64,000 bases of DNA, from NCBI GenBank assembly GCA_030604885.1, contig JAUVUZ010000001.1:62001-126000 (forward strand), written 5' to 3'. The notes below the pieces were generated by a model. It saw only the letters and a list, made by a program, of their open reading frames with translations. It was not told the DNA's origin and made no database searches. Each line of letters starts with the position of its first letter. Position 1 is the first letter of the stretch. Below are positions 1-9,927 of this stretch, piece by piece. Origin of the DNA: Alphaproteobacteria bacterium (GTDB lineage: Bacteria; Pseudomonadota; Alphaproteobacteria; Rhodospirillales; Rhodospirillaceae). The position numbers were made by a program, and so were the translations under genes.

Positions 1-1062
1 GGCGGCGTGGCGGTCAACTACTGCGCGGTCGAGAGCCTCACCAAGGGCGCCGACGGCCGCCTCGACGGCGCGGTGGTGGAAGACCGCCTCACCGGCGAGC
101 GCTTCCCGGTCAAGGCGAAGGCGGTGGTCAACGCGTGCGGCCCGTTCGCCGAGGCGATCCTGCGCATGGACGACCCGGAGGCGAAGCCGATCCTCAAGGG
201 CGCCGAGGGCGTGCACATCATCCTCGACCGCGACAAGATCCCGCTCGACGTCGGCCTCCTGATCCCCAAGACCGACGACGGCCGGGTGCTGTTCCTGCTC
301 CCGTGGGAGCGCCACATCATCGTCGGCACCACCGACGAACCCACCGAGATCGTCGAGAAGCCGGTCGCGCCGGAGGCGGACATCGCCTACCTGCTCGACT
401 ACGTGCGCCGCTACTTCAAAACCGACGTGACGGAAAAGGACGTGAAGGCGGCGTGGTGCGGCATCCGCCCGCTGGTGTTCGACCCGAAGGCCAAGGACAC
501 CTCGCAGCTCGCGCGCGAGCACGTGATCTTCGAGTCGAAATCCGGCCTCGTCACCATCGCGGGCGGCAAGTGGACGATCTACCGCCTGATGGCCGAGCAC
601 ACCGTCGACCGGGCGATCCAGGTCGGGCGGCTCAACCCGCCGCGCGGCTGCGTCACCCACGACATGCGCCTGGTGGGCGCCTGCCACTTCGCCTCCGACA
701 TGGACAAGGTTCTGGCGACCCGCCACGGCCTGCCCGCCGACGTGGCGGAGCATCTGGTCCACAGCTACGGCGACCAGGTCGGCAAGATTCTCGCCCTCAT
801 CACCGAGCACGGCATGGAGCGGCTCTCGCCCGCGCATCCGTTCCTCGAGGTGGAGGTGCGCCACGCGGTGCGGGAGGAACAGGCGGTCCACGCCGCCGAC
901 GTGCTGATCCGCCGCATGACCTTCGCCCTCACCGATACCGACGCGGCGCTCGCCGCGGCGGACCGGGTGGTGGCGCTGATGGCCGAGGAACTGGGGTGGA
1001 GCGCCGCCCGGCAGGAGGAGGAACGCGCCGACGCCAAAACCCGCGTCGCCGCCGGACTCTAG
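1..1062 (+). CDS. glpD: Aerobic glycerol-3-phosphate dehydrogenase (C-terminal part)
   Basis: FAD-dependent, membrane-associated enzyme that oxidises sn-glycerol-3-phosphate to dihydroxyacetone phosphate and passes electrons to quinone. The window opens inside the gene, so the N-terminal FAD-binding Rossmann motif is missing and about 353 residues remain. Family hallmarks are visible: FLLPWERHIIVGTTD, AAWCGIRPL, and GGKWTIYR near the end of the oxidase domain. The helical C-terminal DAO_C domain follows (EVRHAVREEQAVHAADVLIRR). It lies 107 bases upstream of glpP and in the same direction as glpK, glpF and dhaKLM, so it belongs to a glycerol catabolic locus. The true start lies outside the window. 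Identification is confident. Confidence 0.95.
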   Translation, partial: GGVAVNYCAVESLTKGADGRLDGAVVEDRLTGERFPVKAKAVVNACGPFAEAILRMDDPEAKPILKGAEGVHIILDRDKIPLDVGLLIPKTDDGRVLFLLPWERHIIVGTTDEPTEIVEKPVAPEADIAYLLDYVRRYFKTDVTEKDVKAAWCGIRPLVFDPKAKDTSQLAREHVIFESKSGLVTIAGGKWTIYRLMAEHTVDRAIQVGRLNPPRGCVTHDMRLVGACHFASDMDKVLATRHGLPADVAEHLVHSYGDQVGKILALITEHGMERLSPAHPFLEVEVRHAVREEQAVHAADVLIRRMTFALTDTDAALAAADRVVALMAEELGWSAARQEEERADAKTRVAAGL

Positions 1063-1169
1063 TCAAAACAACCGGCAAGGATGGTTTTATGGGTCGACCG
1101 CACACATTATCCTGGGACAGGCGTCCGGCGGAGTCTCGCGTGGCGCATCCCATCGAGCGAGGAGGACCC

Positions 1170-1796
1170 ATGTCGACCGGCCAAACCATCCCCATGCCGC
1201 CCGAGCGGCGCGCCCGGCCTTCGGGCCAGCGGCCGCCGCTCGGCGCGCTGCTCGCGGACACCAAGATCGTCCCCGCGCTGCGCGACCCGGAAACCCTGGA
1301 GCGCGCCCTCGGCGCGCGCGGCAGCGTGATCTACATCCTCTGCTGCGATCCCGAGAACATCGGCGACATGGTGCGGCGCATCCACGAGGCCGGAAAGGTG
1401 TCGATCGTCAACATCGACCTGATGAGCGGCTTCGCGCGCGACAAGTTCGCCCTGCGCCATCTCGCCGGGCTGGGGGTGGACGGGGTGATCTCCACCCATG
1501 TCGAATCCCTGCGACAGGCCCAGTCCCTCGGGCTTTACGTCATCCAGCGCACCTTCCTGCTCGACAGCGCGGCGATGAACCACATCTGCAACCAGCTTCG
1601 CAACAGCACCGTGGACGCCCTCGAACTGCTGCCGGCGATGGCCGTGCCGCGATTCGTGCCGGTGGCGGCGGCGATCGCGCCGTCGATTCCCCTGTGCGGC
1701 GGCGGCCTCGTCACCACCATGGCCGAGGCGGTCGACATTCTGGATCGGGGGTGCCATGCGATCTCCACCAGCGACCCGCAACTCTGGGTGCCGTAA
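1170..1796 (+). CDS. glpP: Glycerol-3-phosphate responsive RNA antiterminator GlpP
   Basis: A 208-aa protein of the G3P_antiterm family, a TIM-barrel-like fold. In Bacillus, GlpP with glycerol-3-phosphate binds leader mRNA and prevents termination upstream of glp genes. Recognisable stretches are LLADTKIVPALRDP at the N-terminus, VIYILCCDPENIGDMVRRIH, VNIDLMSGFARDKFAL, GVDGVISTH and IPLCGGGLVTTMAEA near the C-terminus. The start is chosen because GAGGAGGA sits just ahead of the ATG; the frame is open further upstream but overlaps glpD. It sits between glpD and glpK, and a strong terminator hairpin lies about 155 bases after its stop. GlpP is best known from Firmicutes, so its presence in a proteobacterial-looking genome is notable. 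The regulatory role here is inferred from family and context. Confidence 0.9.
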   Translation: MSTGQTIPMPPERRARPSGQRPPLGALLADTKIVPALRDPETLERALGARGSVIYILCCDPENIGDMVRRIHEAGKVSIVNIDLMSGFARDKFALRHLAGLGVDGVISTHVESLRQAQSLGLYVIQRTFLLDSAAMNHICNQLRNSTVDALELLPAMAVPRFVPVAAAIAPSIPLCGGGLVTTMAEAVDILDRGCHAISTSDPQLWVP

Positions 1797-1934
1797 TCGC
1801 GCGTTTCCGCGCTTTTCCCAGCGGCGCCCGGGGGCTTCCGCCGCCCGCCCGGCCGGGCGGGTAAGGGCCCTGCCCGGGCGGCGAATTCATTTGTTTTCCC
1901 ACCCCAAATCCACTACCGTTGAAGGCATGGTGCG

Positions 1935-1959
1935 GATGGCAAGACCCAGAGAAGCCATC
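1935..1959 (+). promoter_or_regulatory. Candidate antiterminator hairpin (GlpP target)
   Basis: GATGGC at 1935-1940 can pair with GCCATC at 1954-1959, with a 13-base loop and a possible extra G-U pair. The downstream half of this stem is also the 5' arm of the terminator at 1953-1998, so the two structures exclude each other. This is the arrangement expected of an RNA antitermination switch. It lies just downstream of glpP and upstream of glpK. That GlpP with glycerol-3-phosphate stabilises it is inference. Confidence 0.5.
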
Positions 1960-2002
1960 TATTGAAGAGGGTTATTTCAACCTTCTCAATAGATGGCTTT
2001 TT
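1953..2002 (+). terminator. Rho-independent terminator in the glpK leader
   Basis: An inverted repeat of AGCCATCTATTGA (1953-1965) and TCAATAGATGGCT (1986-1998) gives a 13-bp perfect outer stem. The stem has an imperfect inner part and an A/T-rich loop, and is followed by a run of five T (1998-2002). It is conspicuously A/T-rich for this genome. It separates glpP from glpK and is the likely site where transcription is stopped unless antiterminated. Confidence 0.85.
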
Positions 2003-2245
2003 GCGTGGGGCAAAGGGGCGGAAGAACCGCCCTCCGCACCCCGGACGGCGGCGTGGCGCCCCTCCCGTTTCGGGTGGGGAGAGACGGGACCGCCGCAGTC
2101 GGTGCCCGATCGGGTGGGGGAATTCGGATGGCGGGCTTTCCGTCGCGATCCGCCCTCCGGTTGAGGCCAGAACGAGGATCGGCGGCCGTTCGGCCGTCGC
2201 ACAAGGGGCAAGGTTTCACGAAACACATCAAGCGAGGAACGCAAC
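2003..2245 (+). other. glpK leader region after the terminator
   Basis: No credible gene in this stretch. It is GC-rich and contains a hairpin at 2059-2079 (CCCC-T-CCCG and CGGG-T-GGGG arms) and a short one at 2183-2196 around CGGCCGTTCGGCCG. A purine-rich ribosome binding site (GCGAGGAACG) precedes the glpK start. I see no convincing separate promoter. Confidence 0.5.
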
Positions 2246-3745
<1,500 letters not shown>

Positions 3746-3797
3746 ACTTCGGGTTCGGACAACAGAGACTCATGAGATCAGCATTAGGAGACCTGTC

Positions 3798-4526
3798 ATG
3801 ACTGGTCCAATCTTCGGTGAGTTGCTCGGTACTATGATGCTCGTCTACTTGGGCGACAGCGTCGTGGCGAACGTGTTGTTGAACAAGTCCAAGGGCCAGA
3901 ATTCCGGGTGGATCGTCATCACCACCGGGTGGGGATTCGCCGTCGTCTTCGGCATCCTCACCTCGCTTGCGGTCGGCGGCGTCGCCCACCTCAACCCGGC
4001 GGTCACTCTCTCGCTCGCCGTCGCCACCGGCGACTGGGGCAACGTCGTGCCGTTCATCGCGATGCAAGTGGTCGGCGCCTTCCTCGGCGCGATCCTGGTG
4101 TACGTCACCTACCTGCCGCACTGGGCGGAAACCGAGGACCCGGGCTTCAAGCTCGGCATCTTCTGCACCGGCCCGGCGATCCGCAACCTGCCCTCCAACG
4201 CCGTCACCGAGGCTCTCGGCACCATCGTGCTGGTGGTCGCGGGCATGGCGATCGGCTCCAAGGGCGTGGCGGCGGGCGGCCTGCCGGCGGGCTTCGGTCC
4301 GTTCCTGTGGGGCATCCTGGTGTGGGGCATCGGCCTCGCGCTCGGCGGCCCGACCGGCTACGCGATCAACCCCGCCCGCGATCTCGGGCCGCGCATCGCC
4401 CACGCGATCCTGCCGATCCCCGGCAAGGGCGGGTCCGACTGGGGCTACTCCTGGGTTCCGGTGATCGGGCCGTTCGTCGGCGGCGCCATCGGCGGTCTGA
4501 TGGTCGCCAAGCTCGGCATCCTCTGA
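3798..4526 (+). CDS. glpF: Glycerol uptake facilitator (aquaglyceroporin)
   Basis: Inner-membrane MIP-family channel of 242 aa that lets glycerol diffuse into the cell. Both pore half-helices are present: HLNPAVTLS in the first half and [11 protein letters not shown] in the second. The Asp after NPAR is typical of glycerol facilitators rather than strict water channels. Six hydrophobic segments are visible. A Shine-Dalgarno-like TTAGGAGA lies ahead of the ATG. It follows glpK and is followed by an intercistronic hairpin and then dhaK. Glycerol trapped as glycerol-3-phosphate by GlpK drives net uptake. Confidence 0.95.
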   Translation: MTGPIFGELLGTMMLVYLGDSVVANVLLNKSKGQNSGWIVITTGWGFAVVFGILTSLAVGGVAHLNPAVTLSLAVATGDWGNVVPFIAMQVVGAFLGAILVYVTYLPHWAETEDPGFKLGIFCTGPAIRNLPSNAVTEALGTIVLVVAGMAIGSKGVAAGGLPAGFGPFLWGILVWGIGLALGGPTGYAINPARDLGPRIAHAILPIPGKGGSDWGYSWVPVIGPFVGGAIGGLMVAKLGIL

Positions 4527-4538
4527 GGCAATCGACAG

Positions 4539-4560
4539 GGGCGCCCGGAAACGGGCGCCC
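4539..4560 (+). other. Intercistronic hairpin between glpF and dhaK
   Basis: GGGCGCCCG and CGGGCGCCC form a perfect 9-bp stem closed by a GAAA tetraloop. No T-run follows, so it is more likely an mRNA stabiliser/processing element or a leaky terminator than a full stop. Confidence 0.55.
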
Positions 4561-4620
4561 ATCGTGGCGCGGGTCCGTGGCGAGCGGACCCGCGCGTCAT
4601 CCATCACAGGAGACGGATCC

Positions 4621-5622
4621 ATGAAGAAGCTCATCAATTCCCCCGAAGACGTGGTCCGCGAGGCGCTGGAGGGCATCGCGCTCGCGCATCCGAACCACGT
4701 GCGGGTCAGCTTCGACCCGTTCTACATCGTCCGCAAGGACGCCCCGGTGAAGGGCAAGGTCGCCCTGGTGTCGGGTGGCGGCTCGGGCCACGAGCCGATG
4801 CACGGCGGCTTCGTCGGCATGGGCATGCTCGACGCCGCGTGTCCCGGCCATGTCTTCACCAGCCCCACGCCCGACCAGATGTTCGAGGCGGGCAAGGCCG
4901 CGAACGCGGGCGCGGGCGTGCTGCAGATCGTCAAGAACTACACCGGCGACGTGATGAACTTCGACCTCGCGGCGGAGATGCTGAAGGAGGAGGGGATCGC
5001 CGTCGAGAGCGTGCTCACCGACGACGACGTGGCGGTGCAGGACAGCCTCTACACCGCCGGTCGCCGCGGCGTCGGGCTCACCGTGCTGATGGAAAAAATC
5101 CTCGGCGCCGCCGCCGAGAAGGGCGCCTCCCTCGCCGACTTGAAGGCCCTGGGCGACCGCCTGCGCGGCACCGGCCGCAGCATGGGCATGGCGCTCACCG
5201 CCTGCACCGTGCCGCACGCGGGCAAGCCGTCGTTCGACCTGGCGGAAGGCGAGATGGAGGTCGGCATCGGCATCCACGGCGAGCCGGGCCGCAAGCGCAT
5301 GCCGATCGCCTCGGCCGACGAGATCGCGGCGATGCTGATGGAGCCGGTGCTCTCCGACATTCCGTTCAAGTCGGGCGAGGAGATCATCCTGTTCGTCAAC
5401 GGCATGGGCGGCACGCCGCTGATCGAACTCTACATCGTCTACCGCAAGGCCGCCGAGATCGCGCAGAAGCATGGCCTCAAGGTCGCGCGCTGCCTGGTGG
5501 GCAGCTACATCACCAGCCTCGAGATGGCGGGCTGCTCGGTCACCGCGCTGCGCGCCGACGCCGAAATTCTCCGGCTGTGGGACGCGCCGGTGAACACTCC
5601 GGCGCTGCGCTGGGGCGCCTGA
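4621..5622 (+). CDS. dhaK: Dihydroxyacetone kinase subunit DhaK
   Basis: A 333-aa substrate-binding subunit of the PEP-dependent dihydroxyacetone kinase. DhaK binds dihydroxyacetone covalently through a histidine and receives phosphate from DhaL-ADP. His219 in [12 protein letters not shown] matches the known hemiaminal-forming His. [17 protein letters not shown] and [15 protein letters not shown] are typical DhaK blocks. The start at MKKLINSP is preferred because it matches the family N-terminus and has AGGAGA upstream; an in-frame earlier start at 4564 would add a non-conserved leader. No glycerol dehydrogenase gene is visible, so the source of dihydroxyacetone is not shown in this window. 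Confidence 0.95.
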   Translation: MKKLINSPEDVVREALEGIALAHPNHVRVSFDPFYIVRKDAPVKGKVALVSGGGSGHEPMHGGFVGMGMLDAACPGHVFTSPTPDQMFEAGKAANAGAGVLQIVKNYTGDVMNFDLAAEMLKEEGIAVESVLTDDDVAVQDSLYTAGRRGVGLTVLMEKILGAAAEKGASLADLKALGDRLRGTGRSMGMALTACTVPHAGKPSFDLAEGEMEVGIGIHGEPGRKRMPIASADEIAAMLMEPVLSDIPFKSGEEIILFVNGMGGTPLIELYIVYRKAAEIAQKHGLKVARCLVGSYITSLEMAGCSVTALRADAEILRLWDAPVNTPALRWGA

Positions 5623-5638
5623 GCGCCTACATCTGGAA

Positions 5639-5665
5639 GACCCACGCGCGTCCGGCGCGTGGGTC
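5639..5665 (+). other. Intercistronic hairpin between dhaK and dhaL
   Basis: GACCCACGCGC (5639-5649) and GCGCGTGGGTC (5655-5665) make an 11-bp perfect stem with a 5-base loop and no T-run. Like the hairpin ahead of dhaK, it probably affects mRNA stability or relative expression within the operon. Confidence 0.5.
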
Positions 5666-5699
5666 CCTCCCGCGGATCGACAACCGAAGGCAGAGACAC

Positions 5700-6317
5700 A
5701 TGAGCGACTTTACCGTTTCCGAAGCGATGGCGTGGATCAAGGCGTCCGCCGCCGTCCTCGACAGGGAGGCCGCGCACCTGAGCGACCTCGACGCCGCGAT
5801 CGGCGACGGCGACCACGGTGCGAACATGAAGCGCGGCTTCCTCGCCGTGGAAAAGAAGCTCGACGGCACCGCGCCCGCCGACCTCGGCGCGCTGTTCAAG
5901 ACCGTGGGCATGACCCTGCTGTCCACCGTCGGCGGCGCCTCCGGCCCGCTCTACGGCGGCTTCTTCCTCGAAATCGGCAAGCGCGGCGCCGGGCAGAGCG
6001 CGTGGGACGCCGCCACCCTGGCGGAGATGCTGAAGGCGGGCCTGGGCGACATCGTCAAGCGCGGCAAGGCCGAGTTGGGCGACAAGACCATGGTCGACGC
6101 CCTCACCCCCGCCACCGAGGCGATGACCGGCGACCTTGCCGCCGCCACCGCCGCCGCCGCCAAGGCCGCCCGCGCCGCCGCCACCGCCACCGCGCCTCTG
6201 CTGGCGAGGAAGGGCCGCGCCAGCTACCTCGGCGAGCGCAGCATCGGCCACGAGGACCCGGGGGCCAACTCGCTCGCCCTGCTGCTCGAAACCCTCGCCG
6301 ACACCTGCAAGGGCTGA
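5700..6317 (+). CDS. dhaL: Dihydroxyacetone kinase ADP-binding subunit DhaL
   Basis: A 205-aa subunit that holds ADP/ATP as a fixed cofactor. It is rephosphorylated by DhaM and transfers phosphate to the dihydroxyacetone bound in DhaK. The Mg-nucleotide motif AAIGDGDHGANMKRGF, with its cluster of Asp residues, is intact. TVGGASGPLYGGFF and the C-terminal HEDPGANSLALLLETL are also characteristic. An alanine-rich helix around residues 140-165 is typical of the helical barrel. It lies 77 bases after dhaK and 5 bases before dhaM, so the three subunits are one transcription unit. Confidence 0.95.
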   Translation: MSDFTVSEAMAWIKASAAVLDREAAHLSDLDAAIGDGDHGANMKRGFLAVEKKLDGTAPADLGALFKTVGMTLLSTVGGASGPLYGGFFLEIGKRGAGQSAWDAATLAEMLKAGLGDIVKRGKAELGDKTMVDALTPATEAMTGDLAAATAAAAKAARAAATATAPLLARKGRASYLGERSIGHEDPGANSLALLLETLADTCKG

Positions 6318-6322
6318 GGCGG

Positions 6323-8767
6323 ATGGTCGGCGTCGTCCTGGTCTCCCACAGCAAGGCCCTCGCCGAGGGCGTCCGCGAACTGGTGCTGCAGATGACCGGC
6401 CCCGACTTCCCGGTGGTGGTCGCGGCCGGTGTCGGCGACGATTTCGCCGACATCGGCACCGACGCGGTGCACGTGGCGGAAATGCTGAAGCCGTTCTGCG
6501 CCGCCGACGGCGCGGTGGTGCTGATGGACCTCGGCTCGGCGGTGCTCTCCGCCCAGACCGCCCTCGACCTCCTCGATTTCGAGGAGATCGCCCACGACAA
6601 CATCCGCATCTGCTCGGCGCCGTTCGTCGAGGCGGCGGTGGCCGCCTCGGTGCAGGCGAACGCGGGGGGCGACCTCGACTCGGTGGTGCGCGAGGCGATG
6701 GCCGCGCTCACCCCGAAGCAGGATCAGGTGGGCGACGCGCCACCCGCCGCCGCCGCCCCGGCTGCGACGACGGGGGAGGGCGCGGCGCTGGCGTTCGAGA
6801 CCGACATCCTCAACCCCCACGGCCTGCACGCCCGGCCCGCCGCCACCCTGGTGCGCACGGCGAGCGGCTTCAAAGCCGAGACGACGATTTCCAACCTCGG
6901 CAACGGCCGCGGCCCGGCCTCCGCCAAGAGCCTCACCAGCGTCGCGCTGGTGCAGGCGCGCAAAGGGGACCGGGTGCGCTTCGAAATTCGCGGCGCCGAC
7001 GCCGAGGCCGCGCGGGCGGCGCTCGAAGCCCTGGCCGCCGGCCACTTCGGCGAGGACGTCTCCGCGCCCGTCCCGCCGCCCGCCGCCGCCGCGCCCGCCG
7101 GGCAGCCGGTCGGCGCGTCGGAAGGGGTGGCGGTCGGCCTGGTGCTGCGCCTCGACGCCGCACGGCCGGAGCCGCCGTCGCACCCGGCGGGCAGCCGTGC
7201 CGAGGAACAGGCCAAGCTCGAGAGCGGCATCGCCGCCGTCGCCGCCGAACTGGCGGAGGCGGCGCGCCACGACGCCACCGGAATCTTCTCCGCCCAGGCG
7301 CTGCTGCTGGAAGACCGGGCGGTGATCGAGCCGGTCGCCGCCCGCGTCGCCGCGGGCGAGGCCGCCGCCGCCGCGTGGCGGGAGGAAGCCGCTAAGCTGG
7401 CGGACGCCTACGCGGCGATGGAAGACCCCTATCTCCAGGCCCGCGCGGCGGACGTGCGCGACATCGCGCGCCGCGTCGGCCGGGCGATGGCGGGGGCCAC
7501 CGGCGCCGAGCGCATCGCGCCCGAGCCGCCCGCGATCCTGCTGGTGGACGAACTGCTGCCGAGCGAGGCCTCCGCCTGCGATCCGGCGCATGTTCTCGGC
7601 ATTCTCGCCCGCGTCGGCAGCGCCACCGCCCACGCGGCGATCATCGCCCGCACCCTGGGGATTCCGATGGTGATCGGCGGCGCCGACGCCTCCGTCGCGG
7701 GCAAGACCGTGGCCCTCGACGGCGCCACCGGCGAGGTGGTGGTGGAGCCGTCGCCCGAGGTCGCCGCCCGCTTCGCCGCCCGCCGCGCCGCCCTGGCGGA
7801 AAAGGCCGCCGCCTTCGCCGCCCTCAAGGACCGACCGGCGGAGACCCGCGACGGCCACCGCATCGAGGTGTTCGCCAACGTCGGCAGCGCCGCCGACGCC
7901 CGCGCCGCCGCCGCCAACGGCGCCGAGGGCGTGGGCCTGCTGCGCACCGAGTTCGTCTACCTGCCGTTCCGCTCCACCCCCGGCGAGGACGAGCAGGCGG
8001 AGCTGCTCGCCGAGGTGATCGCCGCCGCGCCCGAGGGGCCGGTGGTGGTGCGCACCCTCGACGTCGGGGCCGACAAACCGCTCGCCTTCCTGCCCCAGGC
8101 GGCGGAGGCCAACCCCTTTCTGGGGGTGCGCGGGGTGCGGCTGTCGTTCGGCAATCCGGCGTTCTTCGCCTCCTCCCTGCGGGCGATCCTGCGTGCCGGG
8201 CGGGATGCGGACCTCTGGATCATGTTCCCGATGGTGGCGGACCCGGACGAGATGCGCCGCGCCCGCCAGGCGGTGGAAGCCGCCCACGCGGACCTCGATG
8301 CCCGGGGCGTGGCGCACCGCTGGCCGGTGAAGATCGGCATGATGGTGGAGGTTCCGGCCGCCGCGCTCACGCTCGAGCGGTTCGTGCCGGTGGCGGACTT
8401 TTTCAGCATCGGCACCAACGACCTGACGCAATACGTGATGGCCGCCGAGCGCGGCAACGCGGCGCTCGCGGCGCTGCAGGACCCGATGCACCCGGCGGTG
8501 CTGACGGCGGTGAAGCGGATTTGCGAGGCGGCGGGCGGGCGTCACGTGGCGGTGTGCGGCGACGCCGCCTCCGACCCGGCGGCGGCGGCGGCGCTGGTGG
8601 GGGCGGGGGTTCACGGCCTTTCGGTCCGCCCCAACCAGGCCCCGGCGGTGAAGGCGATGCTGCGCGGCGTCGCCGTGGCCGACCTCGCCCGCGCGCTGGA
8701 GGAGGGGCTGGCGGCGGATGCGCCGGACCGCCTGCGCGCCCGCTTCGCCGCCCTCGCGGAACCGTGA
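6323..8767 (+). CDS. dhaM: Multidomain PTS phosphotransferase DhaM (EIIA-HPr-full Enzyme I)
   Basis: An 814-aa protein that supplies phosphate from PEP to DhaL. Domains in order are: an EIIA-Dha domain at about 1-130 with active His9 in VVLVSHSKALAEG; an HPr domain at about 155-245 with His169 in NPHGLHARPAATL; and Enzyme I from about 265 to the end. Enzyme I has swivelling-domain His437 (GSATAHAAIIAR), the PEP-binding barrel (LLRTEFVYLPF, IGTNDLTQYVMAAERGN) and the catalytic Cys745 in VAVCGDAASDP. E. coli DhaM keeps only a truncated Enzyme I. Here the barrel is complete, so the whole phosphorelay is in one chain. It follows dhaL by 5 bases and ends the operon. Confidence 0.93.
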   Translation: MVGVVLVSHSKALAEGVRELVLQMTGPDFPVVVAAGVGDDFADIGTDAVHVAEMLKPFCAADGAVVLMDLGSAVLSAQTALDLLDFEEIAHDNIRICSAPFVEAAVAASVQANAGGDLDSVVREAMAALTPKQDQVGDAPPAAAAPAATTGEGAALAFETDILNPHGLHARPAATLVRTASGFKAETTISNLGNGRGPASAKSLTSVALVQARKGDRVRFEIRGADAEAARAALEALAAGHFGEDVSAPVPPPAAAAPAGQPVGASEGVAVGLVLRLDAARPEPPSHPAGSRAEEQAKLESGIAAVAAELAEAARHDATGIFSAQALLLEDRAVIEPVAARVAAGEAAAAAWREEAAKLADAYAAMEDPYLQARAADVRDIARRVGRAMAGATGAERIAPEPPAILLVDELLPSEASACDPAHVLGILARVGSATAHAAIIARTLGIPMVIGGADASVAGKTVALDGATGEVVVEPSPEVAARFAARRAALAEKAAAFAALKDRPAETRDGHRIEVFANVGSAADARAAAANGAEGVGLLRTEFVYLPFRSTPGEDEQAELLAEVIAAAPEGPVVVRTLDVGADKPLAFLPQAAEANPFLGVRGVRLSFGNPAFFASSLRAILRAGRDADLWIMFPMVADPDEMRRARQAVEAAHADLDARGVAHRWPVKIGMMVEVPAAALTLERFVPVADFFSIGTNDLTQYVMAAERGNAALAALQDPMHPAVLTAVKRICEAAGGRHVAVCGDAASDPAAAAALVGAGVHGLSVRPNQAPAVKAMLRGVAVADLARALEEGLAADAPDRLRARFAALAEP

Positions 8768-8777
8768 TCGGTGCCCC

Positions 8778-8806
8778 TTGCCGTCCCTCCGGGTTGGTGC
8801 GATAAC
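8778..8806 (+). promoter_or_regulatory. Candidate promoter for purC
   Basis: TTGCCG (8778-8783), a 17-base spacer and GATAAC (8801-8806) resemble a sigma-70 promoter, placed 32 bases before the purC start. Judged by eye only. Confidence 0.35.
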
Positions 8807-8838
8807 TCGCGAACGCATACCACCCGGGGAGATGGCGA

Positions 8839-9819
8839 ATGATTTCCGAAGACATTCTGCGCGCTGCGATTCCGGCGGTGCTGAGCGAGGCGCACTTCCC
8901 CGAGCTGCCCAACTACTACCGCGGCAAGGTGCGCGAGAATTACGATCTGCCCGACGGCCGCCGCATCCTGATTTCCACCGACCGCCAGAGCGCCTTCGAC
9001 CAGGTGCTGGCGGCGGTGCCGTTCAAGGGCCAGGTGCTGACCCAGACGGCGCGCTACTGGTTCGAGAACACCGCCGACATCTGCCCCAACCACGTGCTCG
9101 AATACCCGGACCCCAACGTGGTGGTGGGGCGGCGGCTCGACATGCTGCCGGTCGAGGTGGTGGTGCGCGACTATCTCACCGGCTCCACCGACACCGCGAT
9201 CTGGACGATGTACAAATCCGGCGCGCGCACCCTCTACGGCATCGATTTCGCCGACGGCATGGCGAAGAACGACAAACTGCCCCGGACCATCCTCACCCCC
9301 ACCACCAAGGCGACCACGGCGGGCGGCCACGACCACCCGATCACCCCGGCGGAGATCGTCGCCCAGGGCCTGCTGACCCAGGCGCAGTGGGACGAGGTGG
9401 CCGACATCGCGCTCCGGCTGTTCGCCCGCGGGCGCGAGATCGCGGCGCGCAACGGCCTGATCCTGGTGGACACCAAGTTCGAGTTCGGCACCGACGCCGA
9501 GGGTCGCATCACCCTGGCCGACGAAATCCTCACCCCGGATTCCAGCCGCTACTGGCGCGCCGACAGCTATGCCGAGCGCCACGCCCGGGGGCAGGAGCCG
9601 GACAGTCTCGACAAGGAGTTCCTGCGCCTGTGGATCGCCGAGCGCTGCGACCCCTACAGCGACCCGGTGCCGGAGATTCCCGAAGACACCCTGGTGGACT
9701 TCTCGCGGCGCTACATCGACCTTTACGAAAAGGTCACCGGCCTCGCCTTCAGCGCGCCCAAGCCCGGCGAGACGGTGAAGGAGCGCATCCGCCGCAACCT
9801 CGCGCCGTTCTTCGGCTGA
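8839..9819 (+). CDS. purC: Phosphoribosylaminoimidazole-succinocarboxamide synthase
   Basis: Cytoplasmic SAICAR synthetase of purine biosynthesis, which joins CAIR and aspartate using ATP. At 326 aa it is the longer form of the family rather than the roughly 240-aa E. coli type. Motifs seen are YRGKVRENYDLPDGR at the nucleotide site, STDRQSAFDQVL, VRDYLTGSTDTAIW and the late LVDTKFEFGTDAEG and DEILTPDSSRYW. A GGGGAGATG sequence lies just before the ATG. It stands alone between the dha genes and the Srf-type cluster, with its own promoter-like sequence and hairpins after it. Identification is secure. Confidence 0.95.
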   Translation: MISEDILRAAIPAVLSEAHFPELPNYYRGKVRENYDLPDGRRILISTDRQSAFDQVLAAVPFKGQVLTQTARYWFENTADICPNHVLEYPDPNVVVGRRLDMLPVEVVVRDYLTGSTDTAIWTMYKSGARTLYGIDFADGMAKNDKLPRTILTPTTKATTAGGHDHPITPAEIVAQGLLTQAQWDEVADIALRLFARGREIAARNGLILVDTKFEFGTDAEGRITLADEILTPDSSRYWRADSYAERHARGQEPDSLDKEFLRLWIAERCDPYSDPVPEIPEDTLVDFSRRYIDLYEKVTGLAFSAPKPGETVKERIRRNLAPFFG

Positions 9820-9825
9820 GGGTTC

Positions 9826-9895
9826 GCCGCCCGGGAAACTGGGCGGCTGGCCTGGAATTTCCGGGCGGAATCTGCTACTTCCTGAGTCCGCCCGG
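9826..9895 (+). terminator. Hairpins between purC and the Srf-type cluster
   Basis: Two inverted repeats fill most of the gap: GCCGCCC/GGGCGGC (9826-9832 with 9841-9847) and CCGGGCGGA/TCCGCCCGG (9861-9869 with 9887-9895). Neither has a T-run, so termination of purC transcription is possible but unproven. Confidence 0.35.
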
Positions 9896-9927
9896 GTTCT
9901 CGGGCTTCACAGTCCGGGCCTGCCGCG

